DNA of 18,273 bases, from contig JANNOG010000013.1 in assembly GCA_031398915.1 (NCBI GenBank), positions 1 to 18,273 on the forward strand, in the 5' to 3' direction. The notes under the pieces were generated by a model, which did no database searches, was not told the DNA's origin, and saw only the letters and a list, made by a program, of their open reading frames with translations. Below, in pieces: positions 1-7,961 of this stretch (positions are counted from its first letter, which is position 1; each line of letters starts with the position of its first letter). Source of the stretch: JANNOG01 sp031398915. Its GTDB lineage: Bacteria; Actinomycetota; Actinomycetes; Actinomycetales; JBBAYJ01. Made by a program: the position numbers and the translations under genes.

Positions 1-860
1 CGGTCGGCGCGCCGCCGGACATGTACAACCAGCAGGGTCAGGACTGGTCGCAGCCGCCGTGGCGACCGGACGCCCTCGTCCGCACGGCCTACGGGCCCTA
101 CCGCGACATGCTCCGGACGGTCCTGCGCCACGCGGGGGCCATCCGGATCGACCACGTGATCGGCCTGTTCCGGCTGTGGTGGATCCCGCAGGGCAGCGGC
201 GCGCAGGACGGCGCCTACGTCACCTACGACCACGAGGCCCTGATCGGCATCCTGGCGCTGGAGGCCGCCCGGGCCGGTGCCGTCGTCGTCGGGGAGGACC
301 TGGGCAACGTCGAACCGTGGGTGCGCGACTACCTGATCGAGCGTGGCGTCTTCGGCACGTCGATCCTCTGGTTCGAGAAGGACAGCGAGGGCCGCCCGCT
401 GCGCCCGCAGTCGTGGCGCGAACTCTGCCTGGCCACCGTCACCACCCACGATCTGCCGCCCAGTGCCGGGTATCTGGCCGGCGAGCATGTCGACGTCCGC
501 GACCGGTTGCGTCTGCTGACCCGGCCGGTCGACGAGGAGCGGGCCCACGACGAGGCCGACCGCCGGGCCGTCCTGGCGATGCTCGCCGACCTCGGCCTGC
601 TACCCGACGACCCGACCGAGCGGCAGACCGTCGAGGCGTTGCATCGGATGCTGACCTGGACCCCCGCCCGGTTGCTGGGGGTTGCGCTGCCGGACGCGGT
701 CGGTGACCGTCGGGCGATCAACCAGCCCGGCACCCACACCGAGTACCCGAACTGGCGGTTGCCCATGGCCGACGGCGTCGGGCAACCCGTCCTGGTCGAG
801 GACATCGTCACGTCACTTCGCGCCGACAGCCTCGCCAAGGTCATGGCCGAGGGCATCTGA
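1..860 (+). CDS. malQ: 4-alpha-glucanotransferase (amylomaltase), 3' part
   Basis: Disproportionating enzyme that transfers alpha-1,4-glucan segments between maltodextrins in cytoplasmic maltose/glycogen metabolism (GH77). The 5' end lies outside the window; the reading frame starts at base 3 and gives about 285 residues, roughly the C-terminal 40% of a typical actinobacterial MalQ. The visible part begins with the GH77 block GAPPDMYNQQGQDW. It then shows RIDHVIGLFRLW, which carries the expected nucleophile Asp (codon 150-152), VVGEDLG, with the expected acid/base Glu (codon 294-296), and TTHDLP, with the third carboxylate (codon 450-452). All three catalytic carboxylates are intact and the C-terminus (NWRLPMADG...) looks complete. 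The gene converges with the Fic gene. Family assignment is firm; I infer the catalytic roles from known GH77 motifs. Confidence 0.96.
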   Translation, partial: VGAPPDMYNQQGQDWSQPPWRPDALVRTAYGPYRDMLRTVLRHAGAIRIDHVIGLFRLWWIPQGSGAQDGAYVTYDHEALIGILALEAARAGAVVVGEDLGNVEPWVRDYLIERGVFGTSILWFEKDSEGRPLRPQSWRELCLATVTTHDLPPSAGYLAGEHVDVRDRLRLLTRPVDEERAHDEADRRAVLAMLADLGLLPDDPTERQTVEALHRMLTWTPARLLGVALPDAVGDRRAINQPGTHTEYPNWRLPMADGVGQPVLVEDIVTSLRADSLAKVMAEGI

Positions 861-1055
861 GCGAGTTCAAGGAGCATGCCTCGGCGTTGTTCGCCACTGA
901 GGGAAACATTCACTGTCGAGCGACACGGCAAGCCCCTTGGTGTTACGTGCCGATCCGCCACCGCAGCCAAGAGGCGAAAGAAGAGGCGTCGGACCGCTTC
1001 GGTCTTGCCCTGGAGAAGTTCATGAACCAAGGGCCGCCTCTTGCTGTCCACAATG
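861..1055. other. Convergent intergenic stretch between malQ and fic, no confident gene
   Basis: About 195 bp between the malQ and fic stop codons. It holds a small hairpin GACCG-ctt-CGGTC (992-1004). That hairpin lies between AAGAGGCG (969-976, repeated at 981-988) and its inverse CGCCTCTT (1035-1042). The nested arrangement could act as a bidirectional terminator, but there is no T tract. A plus-strand frame stays open from TTG 887 to 1069 (60 codons). It has no good SD and I recognise no family in it, so I do not call it a gene. It could be an eroded remnant. Confidence 0.4.
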
Positions 1056-2114
1056 TCACCGGGACGTGAGTCGGCGCCACACGGCTGAGCGTCCGGTGCC
1101 GTCCGGTTCGACGTCGCCCGTGGTCTTGAGAGCGCTGAGAACCAGGCGAATCGTTTGGTCGCTCACGCCAGGCACGGCGGCCCGGACGTCACCCATCGTG
1201 AAGACGACCGGTGCCCGCTCCATGACGTAGACCTTCACCCGCTCCTGTTTGGACGACGTGGGTCCGGCGGTCGAGGTGATGTGTCCAGCGAATATCGCGT
1301 ACGCCTCGCGGACGACCGCGGTGAAGAATGTCAGCCACGGCCAAGGATCGGCTCGGGCATCGTGCCACCCGTCGGTGGACGCCAGGAGCGCGGCGTAGTA
1401 GTCGTCGGAGCGGTCGGCGATGAGCTGTTCCAATGACACCCACCTGCCGACCCGGTATCCGTTGTCGGCCAGCAAGGCGTTGGAGACCACGCGGGCCACC
1501 CGTCCGTTCCCGTCGTCGAAAGGATGAATCACCAGGAGATCGAGCACGAACAAGCCCGTCAACAAGACCGGATGATGGCGCCCGGTCGCTGCGGCAGCGA
1601 GGAAGCGGTCGACGAGCTCGGACATGTAGAAGCCCGTTTCTCGCGCAGGGACCGGCGTGAAACGAATCGACGCAGTGCCGTCCGGTGTTCGGTCGACCAC
1701 GAGGTTGTCGCCCGTCTTCATGTGCCCACCAGGCACATCGGTCTCCGACCACAGCAGGCGATGCAGATGCAGGATCAGGCCGATGTTCAGGGGCCGCCGG
1801 TCGTGTGCGAACACATAGTCCAGTGCTTTCCGATAGCCCGCCAGCTGCTGCTCGCCGCGTGTGTGAAGGGTCACGGCGGGACCGTCGATGATGCGCCGCG
1901 CACGGGCCACGTCGGCGACGACGACACCCTCGATGGCACTGGAGGCAGTGATCGACTGGACGCGTGCCCGTTCGGCGAGGTCGTGCAGGAGAGCAGGGAG
2001 CTGGTGGGCATGGAGCAACTCGCTGCCCGCCCCGAGGTCGATGCCCCGCAACGAGACGACGACATCAGCTGGGACGCCAGCCAACAGGTCATCCACGTTC
2101 TCGAACGACGTCAT
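1056..2114 (-). CDS. Fic family protein (class II-like AMPylase with C-terminal winged helix)
   Basis: 352 aa. Fic proteins usually transfer AMP from ATP to a hydroxyl side chain of a target protein. The complete catalytic motif HPFDDGNGR is at residues 197-205, with H197 as the catalytic base. An N-terminal SSAIEG (residues 58-63) fits the class II auto-inhibitory motif (S/T)xxxE(G/N), with E62 as the glutamate that would block productive ATP binding. The last ~55 residues (FTMGDVRAAVPGVSDQTIRLVLSALKTTGDVE) read like a winged helix-turn-helix. The ATG at 2114 is preceded by a good SD (GAAGGAG on the minus strand, about 2123-2129). Just upstream of that SD is a perfect inverted repeat, suggesting autoregulation through the wHTH. 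The gene stands alone, 81 bp downstream of pepN on the same strand, with no antitoxin-sized partner next to it. The target protein is unknown. Confidence 0.93.
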   Translation of the reverse strand: MTSFENVDDLLAGVPADVVVSLRGIDLGAGSELLHAHQLPALLHDLAERARVQSITASSAIEGVVVADVARARRIIDGPAVTLHTRGEQQLAGYRKALDYVFAHDRRPLNIGLILHLHRLLWSETDVPGGHMKTGDNLVVDRTPDGTASIRFTPVPARETGFYMSELVDRFLAAAATGRHHPVLLTGLFVLDLLVIHPFDDGNGRVARVVSNALLADNGYRVGRWVSLEQLIADRSDDYYAALLASTDGWHDARADPWPWLTFFTAVVREAYAIFAGHITSTAGPTSSKQERVKVYVMERAPVVFTMGDVRAAVPGVSDQTIRLVLSALKTTGDVEPDGTGRSAVWRRLTSR

Positions 2115-2129
2115 GGCACCAACTCCTTC

Positions 2130-2169
2130 GCTAAACCTGCTAACCGGTGAGGCGATTAGCAGGTTTAGC
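2130..2169. promoter_or_regulatory. Perfect 14-bp inverted repeat upstream of fic (candidate operator)
   Basis: Left arm GCTAAACCTGCTAA (2130-2143) and right arm TTAGCAGGTTTAGC (2156-2169) are exact reverse complements, separated by 12 bp. Each arm itself contains the pentamer GCTAA/TTAGC twice, 9 bp apart, so there are four half-sites in total. The AT-rich repeat stands out in GC-rich surroundings. It ends immediately before the fic SD and lies between the pepN stop and the fic start. I infer a dimer- or tetramer-binding operator. An RNA hairpin (14 bp, 12-nt loop) is the alternative. A separate 10-bp palindrome, ACACGCGTGT, lies at 2176-2185. Confidence 0.7.
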
Positions 2170-2195
2170 GTCGGAACACGCGTGTCGCCCGTGGA

Positions 2196-4829
2196 TCAGT
2201 CGAGCAGATCGCGCGCGCGGGCCCGCAACGCGCGCGCCGTTCCGTCCCGGTTCTCGATGATGAGTCGCCGTAGACCGGCGGGCGCGTCCGGGTTGCCGGC
2301 CAGCCAGGCGTCCGCCCGATCCAGCAGGTCCCGCTCGACCAGAGTCACCGGGTACATGCCGACGACGATCTGCTCGGCCATCTCCAGTGTCCGGGTCTGC
2401 CATACCTGACTCAGCACGTCGAAGTAACGCGGCACGAACCCACTGATCAGGGCCGGGTCGTGCGCTCTGGCGAACCCGGCGATCGTGGCCGCCTGCACCG
2501 CGTTGCTGAGGTCCCCGGCCATCACGGCGGACCAGGCCTGCTCCTTGGCGTCGAGGCTCGGGCGAGCCGCCCGGGCAGCCGCAGCAGAGCGCTGCCCGGT
2601 CGCCGTGTCGTCGCCGGCGGCCTCGGTGGCGACGAGGGCGTCGCTGGCGCCGGTCGGATCGGTCGCGGCGATCGCTGTCACCAGGTCCCACCGCAGGTCG
2701 GTGTCGATCGCCAAGCCCGGCAACTCACGACCGCCGCTCAGCAGACCGGTCAACGTGGCGACGTGCTCCGGCGTGCGCGCGAACGAACAGAATCCCCTGA
2801 GCGCCTGCAACTGCACGTCGGACCCCGGTTGGGCCGACTCGGCGAGCGCCCACCAGCCGTGGGCCACCTGGTCGCACGTCGCCTGGCGGTACTCGGCCGC
2901 GACGTACATCCGCGCCGCCCCCGCCACCTGCGACAGCAGCGACGACAACGCGGACGAGTCGGTCTCGGCTGCCACGTTGCGCAGTGCGAGGTCGATGAAC
3001 TGCCGGGCCCCGAGCTCGCCGTCGCGGGTCATGTCCCACGTCGCCGCCCACAGCAGACGCCTCGGCATCGAGTCCGCCAACGCCGACAGGTGCTCGACGG
3101 CGGTCGCCGCGGACACCGGATCAAGGCGGATCTTTGCGTAGGCGTGGTCGTCGTCGTTGACCAGCAGCAGCGCCGGACGAGGGACCCCCCGCAACTCCTC
3201 GATCTCGGTGCTGGCGCCGTCGACGTCCACCATCACCTGGTGGACGCGGGTCAGTTCGGTCCCCGAAGCGCCGTCGCGCAGGTCGTACAGCCCGATCGCC
3301 AACCGGTGGGGGCGCAATACCGGGTGCTCGGCCGGGGCCTCCTGAGTGACCGTCACCGATGTCATGGGCTCGCCCGCCCCACCGCCCTCGATCACCGGGC
3401 GCAGGGTGGTGACCCCGGCGGTCTGCAGCCACACCTGGACCCAGGTGTCGAGGTCCCGTCCCGACGCCAGGGACAGTTCGCGCAACAGATCGGTGAACTC
3501 GGCGTTGTCCCATGCGTGGGCTCGGAAGTAGGCGCGCAAGCCCTCGAAGAAGTGTTCGCGGCCGACGAAGTGGACGAGCTGCTTGAGGACCGAGCCGCCC
3601 TTGGCGTAGGTGATGCCGTCGAAGTTCACCTCGACGTCGGCGAGGTCGCGAATGTCGGCGATCACCGGATGGGTGGTCGGCAGCTGATCCTGGCGGTAGG
3701 CCCACGTCTTCTCGACCGCGGTGAACGTCGTCCAGGCCTGCGTCCAGCGGGTCGCCTCGGCGCAGGCCAGGGTGCTGGCGTACTCGGCGAAGGACTCGTT
3801 GAGCCACAGGTCGTTCCACCACCGCATGGTCACCAGGTCGCCGAACCACATATGGGCGAGTTCGTGCAGCACGGTGACGGCGAGGCGCTCTCGGACGGCC
3901 TCGGCGACCTTGGATCGGAAGACATAGGTGTCGGTGATCGTCACCAGGCCCGCGTTCTCCATCGCGCCGGCGTTGAACTCGGGTACGAACACCTGGTCGT
4001 ACTTGGCGAACGGATAGGCGAGGTCGAACTGCTCCTCGTAGAAGACGAAGCCGCGACGGGTGAGGTCGATGATCTCGTCGCCGTCCAAGAACGGCAGCAG
4101 CGACGCCCGACAGAACACACCCAGCGAGATGGTTCGCCCGTCCCGGCTGGTCAGCTCGGCCGTGATCCCGTCGTAAGGCCCTGCCACGATCGCCGTGACA
4201 TAGGACGACAGTCGCGGTGTGGCCTCGAATGCCCACACCGCGTATTCGCCCGACGGGTCCGCGCCCGGAGCACCGGCCGTGGCGACAGCGGTATCGACGG
4301 GCGTGTCGACGGGCGTGGCGACGGGCGTGGGCTGGTTCGACAACACCCGCCACTGGGCGGGCGCCGTCACGGTGAAGGCGAACGTCGCCTTGAGGTCGGG
4401 TTGCTCGAAGACGGGAAACACCCGCCGCGAGTCGGGGACCTCGAACTGCGTGTACAGGTACGTCTCACCGTCGGCGGGATCGGTGAAGCGGTGCATCCCC
4501 TCACCGGTGGTCATGTACCGGCACTGCGCGGTGACCTCGAGGGTGTGCTGACCCGCACCCAGGTCCGCCAGCATGATCCGGGTCCCGTCGTAGACGTCCG
4601 AGGGCGCAACGGACCGACCGTCCAACACGATGGCGTCGACTCGCTCGGCCACCAGATCGACGAAGGTCGAGGCGGCAGTGCTCGTGGTGAACCGCACCGT
4701 CGTCGTCGAGGCAAACGTGGTCACGTCGGTTCGCGCCTGTGACAGGTCGAGCGACACGTCGTAGGACTGGACGTCGACGATCCCAGCGCGCTGGCTAGCC
4801 TCGTCGCGGGTGAGGTTGGTTCCCGGCAT
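2196..4829 (-). CDS. pepN: Aminopeptidase N (M1 zinc metallopeptidase)
   Basis: 877 aa from the ATG at 4829; removes N-terminal residues from peptides in the cytoplasm. Exopeptidase motif GAMEN is at 288-292. The zinc site HELAH is at 322-326 (H322 and H326 ligands, E323 general base), and the third ligand E345 lies in NESFAEY after the usual 18-residue spacing. The C-terminal half is the helical ERAP1-like domain. Length is normal for the family. A GTG at 4847 would add six residues (MTRCST), but the family N-terminus (MPGTNLTRDEASQRA) points to the ATG at 4829. Neither start has a well-spaced SD. A Thr/Pro/Val-rich insert around residues 167-180 comes from a 12-bp tandem repeat. The gene is divergent from the DsbA-like gene across 76 bp. 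Confidence 0.96.
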   Translation of the reverse strand: MPGTNLTRDEASQRAGIVDVQSYDVSLDLSQARTDVTTFASTTTVRFTTSTAASTFVDLVAERVDAIVLDGRSVAPSDVYDGTRIMLADLGAGQHTLEVTAQCRYMTTGEGMHRFTDPADGETYLYTQFEVPDSRRVFPVFEQPDLKATFAFTVTAPAQWRVLSNQPTPVATPVDTPVDTAVATAGAPGADPSGEYAVWAFEATPRLSSYVTAIVAGPYDGITAELTSRDGRTISLGVFCRASLLPFLDGDEIIDLTRRGFVFYEEQFDLAYPFAKYDQVFVPEFNAGAMENAGLVTITDTYVFRSKVAEAVRERLAVTVLHELAHMWFGDLVTMRWWNDLWLNESFAEYASTLACAEATRWTQAWTTFTAVEKTWAYRQDQLPTTHPVIADIRDLADVEVNFDGITYAKGGSVLKQLVHFVGREHFFEGLRAYFRAHAWDNAEFTDLLRELSLASGRDLDTWVQVWLQTAGVTTLRPVIEGGGAGEPMTSVTVTQEAPAEHPVLRPHRLAIGLYDLRDGASGTELTRVHQVMVDVDGASTEIEELRGVPRPALLLVNDDDHAYAKIRLDPVSAATAVEHLSALADSMPRRLLWAATWDMTRDGELGARQFIDLALRNVAAETDSSALSSLLSQVAGAARMYVAAEYRQATCDQVAHGWWALAESAQPGSDVQLQALRGFCSFARTPEHVATLTGLLSGGRELPGLAIDTDLRWDLVTAIAATDPTGASDALVATEAAGDDTATGQRSAAAARAARPSLDAKEQAWSAVMAGDLSNAVQAATIAGFARAHDPALISGFVPRYFDVLSQVWQTRTLEMAEQIVVGMYPVTLVERDLLDRADAWLAGNPDAPAGLRRLIIENRDGTARALRARARDLLD
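4284..4331. repeat. 12-bp tandem repeat inside pepN
   Basis: Three near-identical units of GACGGGCGTGTC type lie at 4296-4307, 4308-4319 and 4320-4331, preceded by a degenerate fourth (4284-4295). The period is a multiple of three, so copy-number change would keep the pepN frame. On the coding strand it gives an (ATPV/DTPV)-like linker between conserved blocks of the N-terminal domain, so it is probably a tolerated surface loop. Confidence 0.75.
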
Positions 4830-4905
4830 GGTTGAGCATCTTGTCACTCCCCGCTGCGGCCCCGACTTCGGGAATCACTCGGAGCCGGTGGTGTTGGCTA
4901 CTGAC

Positions 4906-5541
4906 ATGACGCAGACCACCGTTGACGCCGCATCCTCACGTGCCATCGCCGACTTCTGGTTCGACCCGATCTGCCCGTGGGCGTGGATGACGTCGCGCTG
5001 GATGATGGAGGTCGAGCAGGTCCGCGAGGTCGACGTCCGCTGGCACGTGATGAGCCTCGCCGTGTTGAACGACGGGCGGGACCTGCCCGCCGAGTACGTC
5101 GAGCTGATGGCCAAGGCGTGGGGGCCCGTCCGGGTGGTCATCGCCGCCCAGCAGGCCCACGGTGACGCCGTGGTCAAGCCGCTGTACGACGCGATGGGCA
5201 CCAGGTTCCACAACCAGGGCCGGACGATGGACCACGCCGCGATCATCGCCGAGTCACTGGCCGAGGTGTCCCTGCCCGCCGAGCTCGCGGCTGCCGCCGA
5301 CAGCACCGACCACGACGACGCCCTCCGGGCCAGTCACGCCGAGGGGATCGGCCTCGTCGGTGAGGATGTCGGAACTCCGGTCGTGGCGTTCAACGGGGTG
5401 GCGTTCTTCGGGCCGGTGGTGACCCCGACTCCCCGAGGCGAGGCGGCTGCTCGGCTCTGGGACGGTACCCTTCTCGTCGCCGGGACCCCGGGCTTCTACG
5501 AGATCAAGCGCACCCGTACCGCAGGTCCCAACTTCGAATGA
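4906..5541 (+). CDS. DsbA-family oxidoreductase, mycothiol-dependent nitroreductase (Rv2466c)-like
   Basis: 211 aa from the ATG at 4906 (MTQTTVDAASSRAIADFW). The frame extends upstream to 4810, but that part reads through the pepN start region and does not look conserved. It is a thioredoxin-fold protein with an inserted helical domain. FWFDPICPWAWMTSRW at residues 17-32 carries the active-site Cys (C23), and HVMSLAVLN, RVVIAAQQAHG, EDVGTPVVAFNGVAFFGPV and the C-terminal RTRTAGPNFE follow the Mycobacterium tuberculosis Rv2466c pattern. From memory, Rv2466c has CPWC; here the second position is Ala (A26), so the protein is monothiol. It has no signal peptide, so it is cytoplasmic. A role in mycothiol-linked redox or nitro/quinone reduction is inferred from the family. 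helD starts 28 bp after its stop, so the two may be co-transcribed. Confidence 0.9.
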   Translation: MTQTTVDAASSRAIADFWFDPICPWAWMTSRWMMEVEQVREVDVRWHVMSLAVLNDGRDLPAEYVELMAKAWGPVRVVIAAQQAHGDAVVKPLYDAMGTRFHNQGRTMDHAAIIAESLAEVSLPAELAAAADSTDHDDALRASHAEGIGLVGEDVGTPVVAFNGVAFFGPVVTPTPRGEAAARLWDGTLLVAGTPGFYEIKRTRTAGPNFE

Positions 5542-5569
5542 GAACCTGGCGAGACGCGCGGATTGGACC

Positions 5570-7804
5570 GTGACGATCGCTGAACACGACCAACCCGCTG
5601 CCACCGCCAGGGCCGATGTCGATGACCCGGTGCGAGACGAGCAGCGCGTTGTCGACACGCTCTACGCCTTGCTCGAGGACGAGATCGCCCAGGCGACGGC
5701 GGCGCTGCACACGGCGACCACCGCCGACATCGGATCGGTTCCGGCGGCGCGGGTCGAGCGCGAGGCGCTGGTCCGCAGCCACCGTCAGCGCCTGGCACAA
5801 CTGCGGGCCGCGCAGCAACGCCTGTGTTTCGGGCGCATCGACCTGGCTGACCAGACGACGTTTCACGTCGGCCGGGTGGGGCTCGCAGACCCGAAGGGTG
5901 CCTCCCGGGCGCTGCTGGACTGGCGGGCACCGGCGGCGGCGGCCTTCTACCAGGCCACGGGAGCCAATCCGATGGGCCTGCAGCGGCGTCGCCACCTGCG
6001 CACCGAGGGCCGCCGGGTGGTCGGCGTGTTCGACGAGTTGTTGGAGCTGACCGTTGCCACCGGCGGGTCCGATGCGGCGTTGGATGCCGACTCGGCGCTG
6101 CTGGCCGCCCTCGACGCGCCCAGGGACGGGCAGATGCACGAGGTCGTGGCCACGATCCAGGCCGAGCAGGATCGGATCATCCGCGCCCCGCTTCGTGGGG
6201 TCCTGGTCGTCCAGGGCGCGCCCGGCACGGGCAAGACCGTCGTCGCCCTGCACCGCGCCGCGTACCTGCTCTATACGTATCGCCAGCAACTGCGATCGGG
6301 GGTGCTGGTCATCGGCCCCGGTTCGGCGTTCCTCGACTACATCGGGCAGGTGCTGCCGTCACTGGGAGAGAACGGCGCGACCCTCATCTCACTCGGTGAC
6401 CTGCATCGGGGGACGCGCCCGTCGGGTTCGGAGCAACCGGTGATCGCCGCCCTGAAGGGTGACCGGCGGATGAGCGAGGTGCTGCGCCGGGCGGTGGCTG
6501 CGGTGCCACGCGTCCCCGAGCGCGACGTGCCGCTGGACGTCGACGGCGAGACGGTGTTGCTGCGGCCCAGCGACGTCGTCGCGGCGATGCGGCCCGCCGG
6601 CGCCGAACGGTCCCCGCACAATGTGGCGCGCGTCGTCTTCGTCCGGGAGATTCTCGACCGTCTGGTGCGTCGACTCGCCCGTACCGGGGGGTACGCCACC
6701 GACGAGGTGGTCGGCGAGATCCGGCTCGAGCTGCTGCGTTCGCTGCACGCCAGCCGGGACGTCCGGCGGGAGGTCAACCGGTGCTGGCCACTGATGACTC
6801 CGCAACGATTGCTGCGCCGGCTCTACCGCGACCCGGACCTGCTGCATCGGGTTGCGCCGGACCTCACTGCCAGTGAGCGGCAATCACTGCTGCGCGATGC
6901 CGACGCCGACGCCGTGTCGGAGGTCGCCTGGACGGTGGCCGATATCGCCCTACTCGACGAGGCCGCCGAACTGCTGGGCGAAGACCCCGAACCGCGGCGC
7001 CGGGCTGCGGCCGCGCGCGCGGCGGCGCATGCGGACGAGATTCAGTACGCCCGCTCGGTCGCGCAGATGGTCGGCAACGAGACGCTGGCAGACGGTGAAC
7101 GTCTCGCCGCCCAGTACACCGGCTACGACGGACCGATGCCCGACGAATCGGGGGTGGACGAGGGCGGGCCACGCACCTTCGGTCACGTCGTCGTCGACGA
7201 GGCGCAAGAGCTCACCGCGATGCAGTGGCGTGCCGTCCTGCGGCGCTGCCCGTCACGGTCGATGACCGTGGTCGGGGACATGGCGCAGGCAACCAGCCCA
7301 GGAGCGGCGGCCACCTGGGCGAAGGCGCTGCGCCCACACCTCGTGGACCGATGGGACACCGCCGAGCTGACCATCAACTACCGGCTGCCACGGGCGATCA
7401 ACGATCTGGCCCACGACATGTTGGTCGGCATGGGCGCAGCCGCCGGCACGTCCCGGGCGCGGGCGGTACGTGAGGGTACGGACGCGGTTCGTCGTCACCA
7501 GGTGCTACCAGCGGACACCACCCCCGAGGCACTCGCCGTGACCATCGTGGGCGACGAACTGGCTGCCGGGATCGGGACCGTTGCGGTCGTGGGTGCGTCG
7601 GCTCGAATCCCGGCGCTCGTCGAGGCGCTGTCGCGCGAGGCGTCCGCCCGGGTGAGCGTGCTGACGGCGATCGAGGCCAAAGGTCTGGAATTCGACGCTG
7701 TGGTCGTCGTCGTGCCGGACGAGGTCCTTGCTGACGTCGGACCCCGAGGTCTGTACGTGGCGTTGACCCGAGCAACCCAACGGCTGCACATCGTCGCCCC
7801 ATAA
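5570..7804 (+). CDS. helD: HelD/HelR-type RNA polymerase recycling ATPase (UvrD/Rep-like)
   Basis: 744 aa from a GTG start. HelD proteins are SF1-like ATPases that bind RNA polymerase and eject it from stalled complexes; some actinobacterial members confer rifamycin tolerance. The N-terminal ~60 residues form a charged helical arm (RVVDTLYALLEDEIAQATAAL...). It is followed by the family block FGRIDLADQTTFHVGRVGL and WRAPAAAAFYQATGANPMGLQRRRHL. Walker A is GAPGTGKT (216-223, K222) and Walker B is VVDEAQE (D543, E544). The C-terminal SF1 motifs are IEAKGLEFDAVVVV and GLYVALTRATQRLHIV, ending right at the stop. Length and domain order match actinobacterial HelD rather than UvrD helicases. No strong SD is visible. 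It lies 28 bp after the thiol oxidoreductase gene. Confidence 0.93.
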   Translation: MTIAEHDQPAATARADVDDPVRDEQRVVDTLYALLEDEIAQATAALHTATTADIGSVPAARVEREALVRSHRQRLAQLRAAQQRLCFGRIDLADQTTFHVGRVGLADPKGASRALLDWRAPAAAAFYQATGANPMGLQRRRHLRTEGRRVVGVFDELLELTVATGGSDAALDADSALLAALDAPRDGQMHEVVATIQAEQDRIIRAPLRGVLVVQGAPGTGKTVVALHRAAYLLYTYRQQLRSGVLVIGPGSAFLDYIGQVLPSLGENGATLISLGDLHRGTRPSGSEQPVIAALKGDRRMSEVLRRAVAAVPRVPERDVPLDVDGETVLLRPSDVVAAMRPAGAERSPHNVARVVFVREILDRLVRRLARTGGYATDEVVGEIRLELLRSLHASRDVRREVNRCWPLMTPQRLLRRLYRDPDLLHRVAPDLTASERQSLLRDADADAVSEVAWTVADIALLDEAAELLGEDPEPRRRAAAARAAAHADEIQYARSVAQMVGNETLADGERLAAQYTGYDGPMPDESGVDEGGPRTFGHVVVDEAQELTAMQWRAVLRRCPSRSMTVVGDMAQATSPGAAATWAKALRPHLVDRWDTAELTINYRLPRAINDLAHDMLVGMGAAAGTSRARAVREGTDAVRRHQVLPADTTPEALAVTIVGDELAAGIGTVAVVGASARIPALVEALSREASARVSVLTAIEAKGLEFDAVVVVVPDEVLADVGPRGLYVALTRATQRLHIVAP

Positions 7805-7809
7805 GACAC

Positions 7810-7850
7810 ACGGACCCGAGAGCGGAGCCCGTCGCGGGATACGGGTCCGT
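7810..7850 (+). terminator. Forked hairpin after helD, possible terminator
   Basis: Outer arms ACGGACCCG (7810-7818) and CGGGTCCGT (7842-7850) are exact inverted repeats. Inside them CCCG-tcg-CGGG (7828-7838) forms a second small hairpin. It begins 6 bp after the helD stop. There is no U tract, which is common for actinobacterial terminators but leaves the call weak. The rest of the gap to the MFS gene (7851-7961) shows no recognisable gene. Confidence 0.45.
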
Positions 7851-7961
7851 CGAGCGGTTGCCGTTCGACACCGAACTGACGGCGCTCGGCGTATCGGTGC
7901 GACTGTCGGCGCTGCCGGACTGAGGGCGGACGCCGATCTTCGGTGTGCCACCCTCGGGGCG

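Noticed and set aside
329..1051. Minus-strand open frame across the malQ 3' end
   Set aside because: Ser/Arg-rich translation lying mostly antisense to well-conserved MalQ sequence, with no SD or family resemblance.
2460..4742. Very long plus-strand open frame (760 codons) opposite pepN
   Set aside because: The translation is low-complexity Arg/Gly/Val/His-rich, a typical antisense shadow in GC-rich DNA. The opposite strand has intact GAMEN and HELAH...E motifs.
4810..4905. Upstream extension of the DsbA-like protein
   Set aside because: It would run through the pepN start region and adds residues not resembling the family. The ATG at 4906 gives the expected N-terminus.
7819..7923. Open stretch between helD and the MFS gene ending at a TGA at 7921-7923
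   Set aside because: The frame looks mildly protein-like, but there is no start codon or SD and it overlaps the forked hairpin. Not enough to call a gene.
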